The position numbers and the translations under genes were made by a program. From Allomuricauda sp. (lineage in GTDB: Bacteria > Bacteroidota > Bacteroidia > Flavobacteriales > Flavobacteriaceae): 64,000 bases of DNA. This document shows, piece after piece, positions 52,967 to 61,613 of this stretch; positions within the stretch are counted from its first letter, which is position 1, and every line of letters begins with the position of its first letter. Under the pieces are notes generated by a model. The model was not told where the DNA came from. It saw nothing but the letters and a program-made list of their open reading frames with translations, and did not search any database. The DNA lies in the NCBI GenBank assembly GCA_030148335.1, contig JASBTQ010000015.1:1-64000 (forward strand). The letters are read 5' to 3'.

Positions 52967-54289
52967 TCAGTTCTTTTTATTGACCCTTGTCAGTAAAAAG
53001 ATACCAATTAAAAAGAATATTGCCAAGAAGATGGTGCTGTTGCGCATGCTCCCGGTAAGTTGGGCCACTATGCCATACAGGAAGGTGCCGATGATGATAC
53101 CTATTTTTTCGGCCACGTCGTAAAAGCTAAAAAAGGATGTGGTGTCCGTGGTCTCCGGCAAAAATTTGGAATAGGTGGAGCGGGAAAGTGCTTGAATGCC
53201 GCCCATAACGATCCCGACCAGACCGGCAGCGATGTAAAAGTCCATGGGTGTCTGCAAGAAATACGCATACACGCAAAGGAGCATCCAAACCATGTTGATG
53301 ACCATCAGTGTCTTGATGTTTCCATAGGCCTTGGAAGCCCAAGCGGTGGCCGTTGCCCCGAAAATGGCCACCAGTTGTATCACCAAAATACTGGTAATGA
53401 GCCCAGTGGTCCGTTCGTTATCGGTTCCCCAAGCAATTTCTTCTTCCCCAAAATAGGTGGCGATGAGCATAATGGTCTGCACCCCCATGCTGTACACAAA
53501 AAAAGCTCCCAAATAGCGTTTCAGGCGTGTATTCTCCCCCAATTGGTGCCAAACGCTTTTCAATTCCTTAAATCCATTAAGGATGATGTGTTGCCGCTCC
53601 CCTTCCCTTTTGTAGCCTTTTGGCAAATGGGCAAACGTATATTGGCTGAAGACGATCCACCAAATCCCTACGGAAATAAAGGAATACTTCATGGCCTTTA
53701 TCTCGGCAATCTCTCCACCGCCGTCCGTTATCCCAAAAAGACCTGGTTTCATGACCATGACCAGATTGAAGACCAGCAATATCACACTCCCGATGTAGCC
53801 CAAAGAGAAACCCTTGGCACTGATGCGATCCTGCTGTTCCGGGTAGGCAATGTCCGGCAAATACGAGTTATTGATGGCAAAACTGACCCAAAACCCTACC
53901 AGACCGAAGAAATAGCACACCAACCCAAAAAAGATGTTCTCCAAGGAAAACCAGTAGAGCCCAATACAGGAAAGTGCACCCAAATAGCAAAAAAACTTAA
54001 GGAACATTCTCTTGTTCCCCATATAGTCCGCAATGCCCGAAATCAATGGGGTGACTATGGCGATAAAGACAAAGGCCAATGAGGTGACATAACTGATCAA
54101 TGGCGCCCGGGCAATCTCTCCCCCGAAAATGGTGACCTTCTCTATCCCGGCCGTGCGGAACAGCAGTCCATAAAAAAGTGGGAAAACAGCGGAGGATATC
54201 ACCAAGCTGTACACCGAGTTGGCCCAATCGTAAAACGCCCAGGCATTCAACAGTTTTTTACTTCCCTTCAATGCCAGTACCTGTTCCAT
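52967..54289 (-). CDS. MFS transporter, Atg22/UMF1-like
   Basis: A 440-aa inner-membrane protein with about 12 helices. The N-terminus KLLNAWAFYDWANSVYSLVISSAVF and the loop ISGIADYMGNKRMFLKFF are characteristic of the Atg22-like group of the major facilitator superfamily. Substrates are largely unknown; eukaryotic Atg22 exports amino acids from vacuoles. The deacetylase gene follows after 4 bases, so a shared amino-sugar or related substrate is possible (inference). Confidence 0.87.
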   Translation of the reverse strand: MEQVLALKGSKKLLNAWAFYDWANSVYSLVISSAVFPLFYGLLFRTAGIEKVTIFGGEIARAPLISYVTSLAFVFIAIVTPLISGIADYMGNKRMFLKFFCYLGALSCIGLYWFSLENIFFGLVCYFFGLVGFWVSFAINNSYLPDIAYPEQQDRISAKGFSLGYIGSVILLVFNLVMVMKPGLFGITDGGGEIAEIKAMKYSFISVGIWWIVFSQYTFAHLPKGYKREGERQHIILNGFKELKSVWHQLGENTRLKRYLGAFFVYSMGVQTIMLIATYFGEEEIAWGTDNERTTGLITSILVIQLVAIFGATATAWASKAYGNIKTLMVINMVWMLLCVYAYFLQTPMDFYIAAGLVGIVMGGIQALSRSTYSKFLPETTDTTSFFSFYDVAEKIGIIIGTFLYGIVAQLTGSMRNSTIFLAIFFLIGIFLLTRVNKKN

Positions 54290-54308
54290 AGACTTTCGTA
54301 AAAAATAA

Positions 54309-54378
54309 ATGTCATTTCGAGCTTAGTGAACATGGTTTATCCAAAGGATAAGATGTCCCCATCAGGTCGAAATGACAT
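54309..54378. repeat. Inverted repeat, flavobacterial intergenic type
   Basis: ATGTCATTTCGA (54309-54320) and TCGAAATGACAT (54367-54378) are perfect inverted arms around 46 bases, between the MFS and M48 genes. Arms with GTCATTTCGA are, from memory, dispersed elements in many Flavobacteriaceae genomes. Confidence 0.6.
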
Positions 54379-54402
54379 AGCTTGTTTTTGTTCGATCTCA
54401 AT

Positions 54403-55212
54403 TTATTTGAATGTGGTCACCCCGAACTTTCGTGCTTCCTGCTTTGCTGCTGGTGCCCAAGCGGTCAGGTTACTGATCCTGGTATCGTTGGATGGGTGTG
54501 TGCTCAAAAATTCTGGTGGTGCCTGCCCTCCTGAATTGGCCTTCATGCGTTGCCAAAGTTTGGCCGCTTCGTCCGGGTTATAGCCTGCAATGGCCATGAT
54601 CTGCAATCCGATACGATCCGCCTCCGTCTCATGGCTCCTGCTGAAGGGCAACATGACCCCTACTTGGGAACCGATTCCGTAGGCCTGGTTGAACATATTT
54701 CGTTTTTCTGGATCTTGAATGGCGATGTTGCCTGCCACGGCTCCGATTTGCTGCACCATGCCCGCACTCATACGCTGGGCCCCATGATCGGCCAAGGCGT
54801 GGGCCACCTCGTGCCCCATGACCACCGCTACTCCGGTCTCGTTCTGGGTAATCGGCAGAATCCCCGTGTAGAATACGATTTTTCCACCTGGCATACACCA
54901 AGCATTCACGGTTTCATCCTGAACCAGGTTATATTCCCATTGGTAATCCTTGAGATAGCCCGGATACCCATTGGCATCCAACCAACGTTCGGCCGCAGAG
55001 GCGATGCGCTGCCCCACCTTGGTGATCATCTGGGCGTCAGAAGTGCCCTTGACCACCTTGTTCTCATCCAAAAATTGATCATACTGGGCAAAAGCCATCG
55101 GGAACATTTGGCTATTGGGATAAAAGTTCAATGTGCTCTTTCCCGTAAAAGGATTGGTCTTACAAGAAGCAACCATCAGAAAAACAGTGGCAGTCAAAAT
55201 CAATCTTTTCAT
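54403..55212 (-). CDS. M48-family metalloprotease lipoprotein
   Basis: A 269-aa lipoprotein (MKRLILTATVFLMVASC) with the zinc motif GHEVAHALADHG and the third ligand in SRSHETEADRIGLQIMAIAG. It resembles LoiP/BepA-type periplasmic proteases that remove faulty outer-membrane proteins; it lacks BepA's TPR tail. Transcribed alone. Confidence 0.9.
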   Translation of the reverse strand: MKRLILTATVFLMVASCKTNPFTGKSTLNFYPNSQMFPMAFAQYDQFLDENKVVKGTSDAQMITKVGQRIASAAERWLDANGYPGYLKDYQWEYNLVQDETVNAWCMPGGKIVFYTGILPITQNETGVAVVMGHEVAHALADHGAQRMSAGMVQQIGAVAGNIAIQDPEKRNMFNQAYGIGSQVGVMLPFSRSHETEADRIGLQIMAIAGYNPDEAAKLWQRMKANSGGQAPPEFLSTHPSNDTRISNLTAWAPAAKQEARKFGVTTFK

Positions 55213-55251
55213 AACGGTATCAGTGTTTAGTCTTAGGTAAATTACAAAAAA

Positions 55252-57651
55252 TTATTTTCCGATAATGTGAAGTTCCGTGAAATCCTTGCTCACTTCTATG
55301 GAATTGTTCCCGTTCAACTTGATGTCGTCAAGGTCCACTTCCTCATTGTCCAGTTCCACTGTTCCGATGGTAAATGGAAGGCCGTGCAGCGTCAGTTTGA
55401 ATTTTTCATAGGAAGTAATAAAATTACCATCCTTGAATTGCTGTATGATGAGTTCGTTCTCCTTGCCCCTCAACCTGAATCTACGCAGACTAAAACGTCC
55501 TTTTTTGTAGTCGTAGCCATCCTGTTGGTCCTCATACACAATGGAATTTTCCGTACCCTCCTTGTAATAAACATCCAGGAACAGCTCCGTGATTTCTTTC
55601 TCACCCACATATTGCTGTACGGGATATTTCGGGATTATGGCCCCTTCCTTCACATAGAGGGGAATCCTATGGATCTCTGCGGGCACCCATCTTTCAAGTC
55701 CTCCGGCAATCACCTCATCGGTCCAATAGTTGTACCAATTGCCCCGTGGGAAGTACATTCTCCTGCCCTGGGCATTGGGTTCTTGGACGGGACAGACCAA
55801 CATCTGTTCCCCAAAAAGGAACTCATCGGTCCTAAAATGGGTCTGGGAATCTTCCTGATCATAGAACACCAAGGATTGCAGCATGGGTATCCCATCTTTG
55901 ATGTATTTGTAGAACATGGTATAGAGATAGGGCAGCAATTGGTAGCGCATCTCTATGAATTTCCTGACAATATCGGTGATCTCTTCCCCGAACGACCATG
56001 GTTCTTGATCCCCGTGGTCCCCGCTGGAATGTACCCTGCAAAAGGGGTGGAAAATGGCCAATTGTATCCATCGGGCGAAGAGTTCGCCATTGGGCTGCTC
56101 TGCAAATCCGCCAATATCGGACCCCACAAAGGAATATCCGCTCATACACATGCGCTGCATCTGCACATTGGCGATCCAAAGGTGTTCCCAAGTGGCCACA
56201 TTGTCACCTGTCCAAGTGGCAGAATATCGTTGCGTACCTGAATACGCGGCACGGGTAAGCACAAAGGGCCTCAACGGGAAGGTGAATTTTTTCACCCCTT
56301 CATAAGTGGCCCTCACCATTTGCATACCATAGACATTATGTGCCTTTCTATGGCTGCACGGATGTCCATCATAATCGTGGCGGACGTCAAGGTTGGCCGT
56401 TTTGGATGGCACCTCCATGACAGCGGGCTCGTTCATATCGTTCCAGACGCCCCTCACCCCCATTTCAGCAATCATTTCCTTGTATAGACCTGCCCACCAT
56501 TCGCGAACCTCTGGATCGGTAAAGTCGGGAAACTTGCACTCCCCGGGCCATACTTTCCCCTTGAAATGGGGACCATCGGCCCTTCGGCAGAAAAATTCAT
56601 TGTCCATGGCCTGTTGGTACACCCAATAGTCCCTGTCTATCTTGATTCCGGGATCGATCATGGTAATGACCTTGAAACCGTCCTCCTCCATTTCCTCGAT
56701 CATTTTCTTTGGATTGGGAAAATAGCGGTTGTTCCAGGTAAAGCATCTGAAACCTTCCATATAATCAATGTCCAGATAAATGGCATCGCAGGGAATGTTG
56801 AGTTTTCGGAAGGTCGATGCTATTCTTTTTACTTTCCGTTCCGGGTAGTAGCTCCATTTGGATTGATGGAACCCCAAGGCCCACAAAGGAGGTAGCTCGG
56901 GAACCCCAGTAAGGTCGGTGTAGGCTTCCACCACTTGGCCCATTTTGGGTCCGTAGAAAAAGTAGTAGTTCATTTCCCCGCCATCGGCCCAAAAGCTGGT
57001 GACGTTCCTTTTCTCATTTGCAAAATCAAAATAGGTACTGAAGGAGTTATCAAAGAAAATACCGTAGGCCACACTCTCCTTGAGCCCAATATAAAAAGGA
57101 ATGGACTTGTAGAGCGGTTCTTGGTCCTTGCCATAGGCATAGGAGTCAGTGACCCAATTGTTCACCCGTTTTCCTTTAAGGTTGGTATGCGAGGCTTTGT
57201 CCCCCATTCCGTAATAGCTTTCCCCGGAATGACATATCTTACTCATCTTCACAACATTGCCACCGTAATCAAAGTTCTCTTCCCAGTGGAAACCTAGTTC
57301 ATCCTCGCAGAGGATCACATCTTCCAAATCTGCAATTTGGACCTTTAGGTCCATTTTGTTGATATAGATCTTGATCTTGGAAGTAGTGATGACATACTCA
57401 GGAATCTCTTCCTTCACGGTGAGCTCATTGTACCCCAAATTCACCCCATCGCTGATGGCATAGGAGAAATCCGGCTCAAAAACATATTCCGTGGCATATC
57501 TGAAACGAACGACACTGTCTCGAAGTATGGTCACCTGCAGAATGACGCCGTTATGAGTGGTAAAATATATCTTGTCTCCTTCCTGTTTGAAATCGACTAT
57601 ATGGTCGGGACATTGGTTGCCCCTTTTCTCTATTTCCGTATTGGTTATCAT
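55252..57651 (-). CDS. GH31 alpha-glucosidase
   Basis: A 799-aa cytosolic enzyme (no signal peptide) of glycoside hydrolase family 31. N-terminal beta-sandwich, then the barrel with PLWALGFHQSKWSYYPE, nucleophile in GVWNDMNEPAVME and acid/base Asp in YSATWTGDN. It is followed by C-terminal beta domains. Being intracellular and 98 bases downstream of glgB on the same strand, it probably releases glucose from glycogen or maltodextrins. Confidence 0.93.
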   Translation of the reverse strand: MITNTEIEKRGNQCPDHIVDFKQEGDKIYFTTHNGVILQVTILRDSVVRFRYATEYVFEPDFSYAISDGVNLGYNELTVKEEIPEYVITTSKIKIYINKMDLKVQIADLEDVILCEDELGFHWEENFDYGGNVVKMSKICHSGESYYGMGDKASHTNLKGKRVNNWVTDSYAYGKDQEPLYKSIPFYIGLKESVAYGIFFDNSFSTYFDFANEKRNVTSFWADGGEMNYYFFYGPKMGQVVEAYTDLTGVPELPPLWALGFHQSKWSYYPERKVKRIASTFRKLNIPCDAIYLDIDYMEGFRCFTWNNRYFPNPKKMIEEMEEDGFKVITMIDPGIKIDRDYWVYQQAMDNEFFCRRADGPHFKGKVWPGECKFPDFTDPEVREWWAGLYKEMIAEMGVRGVWNDMNEPAVMEVPSKTANLDVRHDYDGHPCSHRKAHNVYGMQMVRATYEGVKKFTFPLRPFVLTRAAYSGTQRYSATWTGDNVATWEHLWIANVQMQRMCMSGYSFVGSDIGGFAEQPNGELFARWIQLAIFHPFCRVHSSGDHGDQEPWSFGEEITDIVRKFIEMRYQLLPYLYTMFYKYIKDGIPMLQSLVFYDQEDSQTHFRTDEFLFGEQMLVCPVQEPNAQGRRMYFPRGNWYNYWTDEVIAGGLERWVPAEIHRIPLYVKEGAIIPKYPVQQYVGEKEITELFLDVYYKEGTENSIVYEDQQDGYDYKKGRFSLRRFRLRGKENELIIQQFKDGNFITSYEKFKLTLHGLPFTIGTVELDNEEVDLDDIKLNGNNSIEVSKDFTELHIIGK

Positions 57652-57749
57652 TACTGATCAAATTGTTGCCCACAAAAGAAACACATTGGGCCGAATAATT
57701 AAAACGATGTTTTGAACATAAATCCACTATATCGTTATAGTTTTTGTCC

Positions 57750-59645
57750 TTATCGATAAACCACAACGGACAATGGGGGCAATGTCATCACAACCGATTG
57801 TTCGTGACCGTTCCATGCTGTTTTTGATGGTTTTAGGGTCTTTTTGCCCATGCCACTGCCCGAATACTTGGTATCATCACTGTTGAACACCAACTTTAGC
57901 TGTGTATGCTTTGGCACCCCTACCCTGTAGTCTTCGCGGGGCACGGGAGTAAAGTTACAGGCCACGATCAGGTCATCCTTGGGATTATTTCCTTTTCTTA
58001 TATAGGTGATGACGGAATTTTCCCTGTCGTTGTACTCAATCCATTGGAAACCGTCGGGACTGAATTGTTTTTCGTATAGGGCCGGACTGGTCTTGTACAG
58101 TTTGTTCAGATCTTTGATAACTTCTTGGATACCTGAGTGAAAATCGTATTGCGTGAGGTGCCAATCCAGACTTTCCTGGAAATTCCACTCGGATGATTGC
58201 CCAAATTCACCTCCCATGAACAGCAAATTGCCACCTGGGTGTGTAAACATGTACCCGAACAAGAGCCTCAGATTGGCAAAACGCTGCCATTCGTCCCCTG
58301 GCATCCGGTACAAGAGGGATTTTTTTCCATAGACCACCTCGTCATGGGAGAACGGCAGCATGAAGTTTTCCGTAAAAGCGTATGTCATGCTGAAGGTGAT
58401 CATATTGAGGTCGTAGGATCGGTGAACGGGTTCCTTTTGGAAGAATTCCAACGTATCGTGCATCCAGCCCATCATCCATTTCATGCCAAAACCCAATCCG
58501 CCATAGTGCACGGGTTTGGTCACCCCTGAAAATGCCGTGGATTCCTCGGCAATGGTCTGGACGCCCTTAAAACTTGCATAGACCTCTTGGTTCATCTCCC
58601 GAAGGAAGGACATGGCCTCCAAGTTCTCGTTGTTGCCATACATATTGGGTTCCCATTCGCCATCTTCCCGTGAATAGTCCAGGTACAGCATAGATGCCAC
58701 GGCATCTACCCGAAGTCCATCCACATGGTACTGGTCCAACCAAAACACGGCATTGCTGATCAGAAAGGCCCTTACCTCGTTCCTTCCATAATTGAAGATG
58801 AGACTTTTCCAATCGGGATGGTAGCCCCTTCGTCGATCTGGATGTTCATAGAGGTGGGATCCATCAAAAAAGCCAAGCCCGTGGGCATCTTCGGGAAAAT
58901 GGGACGGTACCCAATCCAAAATGACCCCTATGCCCCGTTGGTGGAACTTATCCACCAGCACCTTAAAGTCCTCAGGTTTCCCAAAACGGGAGGTCGGCGC
59001 AAAATAACCAGTCAGTTGATACCCCCAAGAAGGATCGTAAGGATACTCCATAACAGGCATGAACTCCACGTGGGTAAAGCCCATTTCATCCACATAGCCC
59101 ACCAATTGGTCCGCCATTTCAAGATAGGAAAGGGATTCCCAACCGTTTTTTTTCTTCCAGGAGGCCAAGTGCACCTCATAGACGGAATAGGGCCTATCCA
59201 ACCCATTTTTTTCCTCACGGGTATCCATCCATTTGCTGTCCTGCCATTTGTGGGGCGCGTCCCAGACCAAGGAAGCAGTGTTCGGGGGCTGCTCGCAATA
59301 CCTCGCGAACGGGTCCGCCTTCTCTGTCCAAATATCGTTGTTGTGGGAATGGATCTTGTATTTGTACTTGGTCCCCTTGTCCACGCCGGGAACAAAGCCT
59401 TCCCAAATTCCGCTGCCATCCCATCGCACATACAGTTCATGCTCCCCGGTGGTCCAATAGTTGAAATCACCAATGACACAGACGGATTTGGCCGATGGTG
59501 CCCAAACGGCAAAATAAGTTCCCTTCACCCCATTCACTTCGGTAAGGTGCGAGCCCAATTTGTCATACAGGCGAAAATGTTTCCCTGCCTTAAAAAGATC
59601 AATATCGAACTCTGTGAAAAAACTATGAGGAGTTACCTTGGACAT
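57750..59645 (-). CDS. glgB: 1,4-alpha-glucan branching enzyme
   Basis: A 631-aa GH13 enzyme adding alpha-1,6 branches to glycogen. ATG at 59645 (MSKVTPHSFF) is preferred; the open frame runs 50 codons further upstream, with another ATG 33 bases upstream. CBM48 domain (~30-130, GTYFAVWAPSAKSVCVIGDF), catalytic barrel with YEVHLASWKKKNG, nucleophile in GLRVDAVASMLYL, acid/base in QTIAEEST and transition-state Asp in PFSHDEVVYG. No glgA or glgC lies in the window. The GH31 gene follows. Confidence 0.95.
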   Translation of the reverse strand: MSKVTPHSFFTEFDIDLFKAGKHFRLYDKLGSHLTEVNGVKGTYFAVWAPSAKSVCVIGDFNYWTTGEHELYVRWDGSGIWEGFVPGVDKGTKYKYKIHSHNNDIWTEKADPFARYCEQPPNTASLVWDAPHKWQDSKWMDTREEKNGLDRPYSVYEVHLASWKKKNGWESLSYLEMADQLVGYVDEMGFTHVEFMPVMEYPYDPSWGYQLTGYFAPTSRFGKPEDFKVLVDKFHQRGIGVILDWVPSHFPEDAHGLGFFDGSHLYEHPDRRRGYHPDWKSLIFNYGRNEVRAFLISNAVFWLDQYHVDGLRVDAVASMLYLDYSREDGEWEPNMYGNNENLEAMSFLREMNQEVYASFKGVQTIAEESTAFSGVTKPVHYGGLGFGMKWMMGWMHDTLEFFQKEPVHRSYDLNMITFSMTYAFTENFMLPFSHDEVVYGKKSLLYRMPGDEWQRFANLRLLFGYMFTHPGGNLLFMGGEFGQSSEWNFQESLDWHLTQYDFHSGIQEVIKDLNKLYKTSPALYEKQFSPDGFQWIEYNDRENSVITYIRKGNNPKDDLIVACNFTPVPREDYRVGVPKHTQLKLVFNSDDTKYSGSGMGKKTLKPSKTAWNGHEQSVVMTLPPLSVVVYR

Positions 59646-59807
59646 ACTTGAGGATTTGACTTTTACAATATTAAGCATCTTTGTCCAAGAATACGACTTT
59701 GACCACTTATATCGGAAAGAAAACAACATTTTTAAAAAAATGGAACGCTTTTTGATTTTCTTGCCTTGACAAACAAAGAATGAAGAGAAATCCAAAATCC
59801 AAAAATC

Positions 59808-60386
59808 ATGAATAGACTCAACACATTTTTAGGGGCATTTTTAGTACTTTTTATCATATCTTGTGAAGGACCCGAAGGCCCTCCAGGACCTCCCGGTTTT
59901 GACGGTGCACCCGGCCAAGATGGACTTGATGGAATTCAGGGACAGGTGGTGGAAGTGGAAAACGTCAATTTTGGTTACGATGCGGAAGGCAATCTATTCA
60001 GCACCCTGATCAACTTTAGCGATGTGACTGACTTCGAAGTTTTTGAAGCAGATGCCGTTTTGGTTTACAGGTATGCCGGTTCCATCTCTTTGGACGATGG
60101 CAGTATGGCCGATTTGTGGAGCCAGATCCCGCAGAACTATTTTCTGCCCGAAGGGACCATCCAATACGTTTTTGAACACACTTTTGTGGACTTGGAACTG
60201 TTCATCGATGGTAACTTTGACCTTTCCACCCTGAGCACCGACTTTACGGACGACCAAATTTTCAGGATCGTGTTTGTGCCCAGCGTATATGCTGAAGCAT
60301 CCAAAATGGATACCTCAAACATTGAAAATGTGATGTCTGCCTTGGGCATCGAGGAAAATCAGGTAAAGAAATTGGATTTGAACTGA
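59808..60386 (+). CDS. Collagen-like lipoprotein
   Basis: A 192-aa lipoprotein (GAFLVLFIISC, lipobox Cys near residue 19). Directly after the cysteine come nine Gly-X-Y triplets with PP pairs (GPEGPPGPPGFDGAP at the start), then a ~145-residue globular domain of beta type with no recognised motif. Short collagen-like stalks on Flavobacteriaceae lipoproteins are known, with unknown function. It diverges from glgB and ends at an intrinsic terminator. Confidence 0.82.
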   Translation: MNRLNTFLGAFLVLFIISCEGPEGPPGPPGFDGAPGQDGLDGIQGQVVEVENVNFGYDAEGNLFSTLINFSDVTDFEVFEADAVLVYRYAGSISLDDGSMADLWSQIPQNYFLPEGTIQYVFEHTFVDLELFIDGNFDLSTLSTDFTDDQIFRIVFVPSVYAEASKMDTSNIENVMSALGIEENQVKKLDLN

Positions 60387-60412
60387 TTTTGACATAAATG
60401 TTTACCTTGAAG

Positions 60413-60443
60413 TCCCATTGGAGTTTCCAGTGGGATTTTTTTT
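60413..60443 (+). terminator. Terminator of the collagen-like lipoprotein gene
   Basis: TCCCATTGG-AGTTT-CCAGTGGGA stem (one G-T pair) followed by eight T. Confidence 0.85.
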
Positions 60444-60512
60444 ATTTTTCTTTTCAATAAAACTGAAAGGAAAAAAGTCCTGCTACGTCTAAAAACTTAA
60501 AAAGTCGCATAC

Positions 60513-61010
60513 ATGGGAAAAAGATTGCTATTGATCGTACTGGTCGTCCTTTCAGGATGCAAGGGCCATACGCAGGAAAATGAAAGCAACAAGAAAGCTG
60601 AAAAAGAGACTACCTTCAAGGTGAACAAGACCGATGCTGAATGGCGTGCCGAATTGACGGACATGGAATATCAAGTCCTGAGAAAAGCGGCCACCGAGCA
60701 TGCTTTTTCGAGCGATCTGCTGGACAACAAGCAAAAGGGAACCTATGTCTGCGCCGGTTGTGGCACGCCCCTTTTCAAGAGTGAGCACAAATTTGATTCC
60801 GGAACGGGATGGCCCAGTTTTGACAGGGAGATCAAGGGTAATGTGGCCTATAGTGTGGACTACAAGATCGGGGTGGCCCGCTCGGAAGAGCATTGCGCGG
60901 TCTGTGGTGGACACTTGGGGCATGTCTTTGACGACGGACCCAGGAATACCACCGGAAAAAGACACTGTATCAATGGGGCGGCACTCGATTTCATCCCCTA
61001 CGAAAATTGA
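60513..61010 (+). CDS. msrB: Peptide methionine (R)-S-oxide reductase, lipoprotein form
   Basis: A 165-aa MsrB with a lipoprotein signal (LLIVLVVLSGC), so it repairs oxidised methionine outside the cytoplasm. Zinc cysteines in CAGCGTPLF and CAVCGGHLGH, GTGWPSFD and the catalytic cysteine in KRHCINGAAL. It has only one redox cysteine at the usual place. A cytoplasmic copy follows 14 bases later. Confidence 0.92.
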   Translation: MGKRLLLIVLVVLSGCKGHTQENESNKKAEKETTFKVNKTDAEWRAELTDMEYQVLRKAATEHAFSSDLLDNKQKGTYVCAGCGTPLFKSEHKFDSGTGWPSFDREIKGNVAYSVDYKIGVARSEEHCAVCGGHLGHVFDDGPRNTTGKRHCINGAALDFIPYEN

Positions 61011-61024
61011 TCTAAACCAAAACC

Positions 61025-61429
61025 ATGGAAAAAAAATACGGAGTACAGAAAACCGAGCAAGAGTGGGAAAAGCAACTTTCCGCTGAGGAATATTATGTTT
61101 TGAGGCAAAAAGGCACGGAACGTCCACATACAGGCCGGTACAACCTACATTTTGAGAACGGTGACTATCACTGCAAGGCCTGCAATGCCAAACTTTTTGA
61201 AAGCGACCACAAATTTGAAAGTGGTTGTGGGTGGCCTTCCTTTGACCAAGCTGTGGAAGGGGCCATTGAATACATCAGGGACACTTCCCACGGCATGATC
61301 CGCACTGAGACCCTTTGCGCGAATTGTGGCAGCCATTTGGGCCATGTTTTCAACGATGGACCACGGGAGACCACCGGCCAACGATACTGCATCAATTCCG
61401 TGAGCATAGGATTTGATCCTGCCGAATAG
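61025..61429 (+). CDS. msrB: Peptide methionine (R)-S-oxide reductase, cytoplasmic form
   Basis: A 134-aa MsrB without signal peptide. CKACNAKLF and CANCGSHLGH bind zinc; GCGWPSFD and QRYCINSVSI carry the active site. It shares the fold and many residues with the lipoprotein copy immediately upstream, so the pair arose by duplication or fusion of targeting. Together they protect the cytoplasm and envelope. Confidence 0.93.
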   Translation: MEKKYGVQKTEQEWEKQLSAEEYYVLRQKGTERPHTGRYNLHFENGDYHCKACNAKLFESDHKFESGCGWPSFDQAVEGAIEYIRDTSHGMIRTETLCANCGSHLGHVFNDGPRETTGQRYCINSVSIGFDPAE

Positions 61430-61528
61430 AAGCTCCACATAATAGTACAGTAAGGCCTTCAACCAAAAAATGTTCGGGATCCCAAAAAGCTGATTTCACA
61501 AACAAAGCCATTTTTGCCTTTTTTCAAC

Positions 61529-61560
61529 TTGGGATTTGGGGATGGTTTTCCGTACTTTTG
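61529..61560 (+). promoter_or_regulatory. Promoter of lpd
   Basis: TTG (61529-61531), 21-base spacer, TACTTTTG (61553-61560) fit the Flavobacterium consensus. ATG follows 53 bases later. Confidence 0.65.
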
Positions 61561-61613
61561 CACCTGCCGCTTTTAGGCCGGCTTCAAATCTAACAACTAA
61601 AAATCACGATCTA

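Noticed and set aside
53060..54082. 340-codon plus-strand frame opposite the MFS gene
   Set aside because: Antisense shadow of a transporter with clear helices; its residues are rich in His, Gly and Pro without any fold pattern.
55267..56241. 324-codon plus-strand frame opposite the GH31 gene
   Set aside because: Antisense shadow; the GH31 catalytic motifs are on the other strand.
58725..59651. 308-codon plus-strand frame opposite glgB
   Set aside because: Antisense shadow of a certain enzyme with no independent signals.
59646..59795. 50-codon N-terminal extension of glgB
   Set aside because: It has no domain match and overlaps the likely promoter; the ATG at 59645 gives the usual length.
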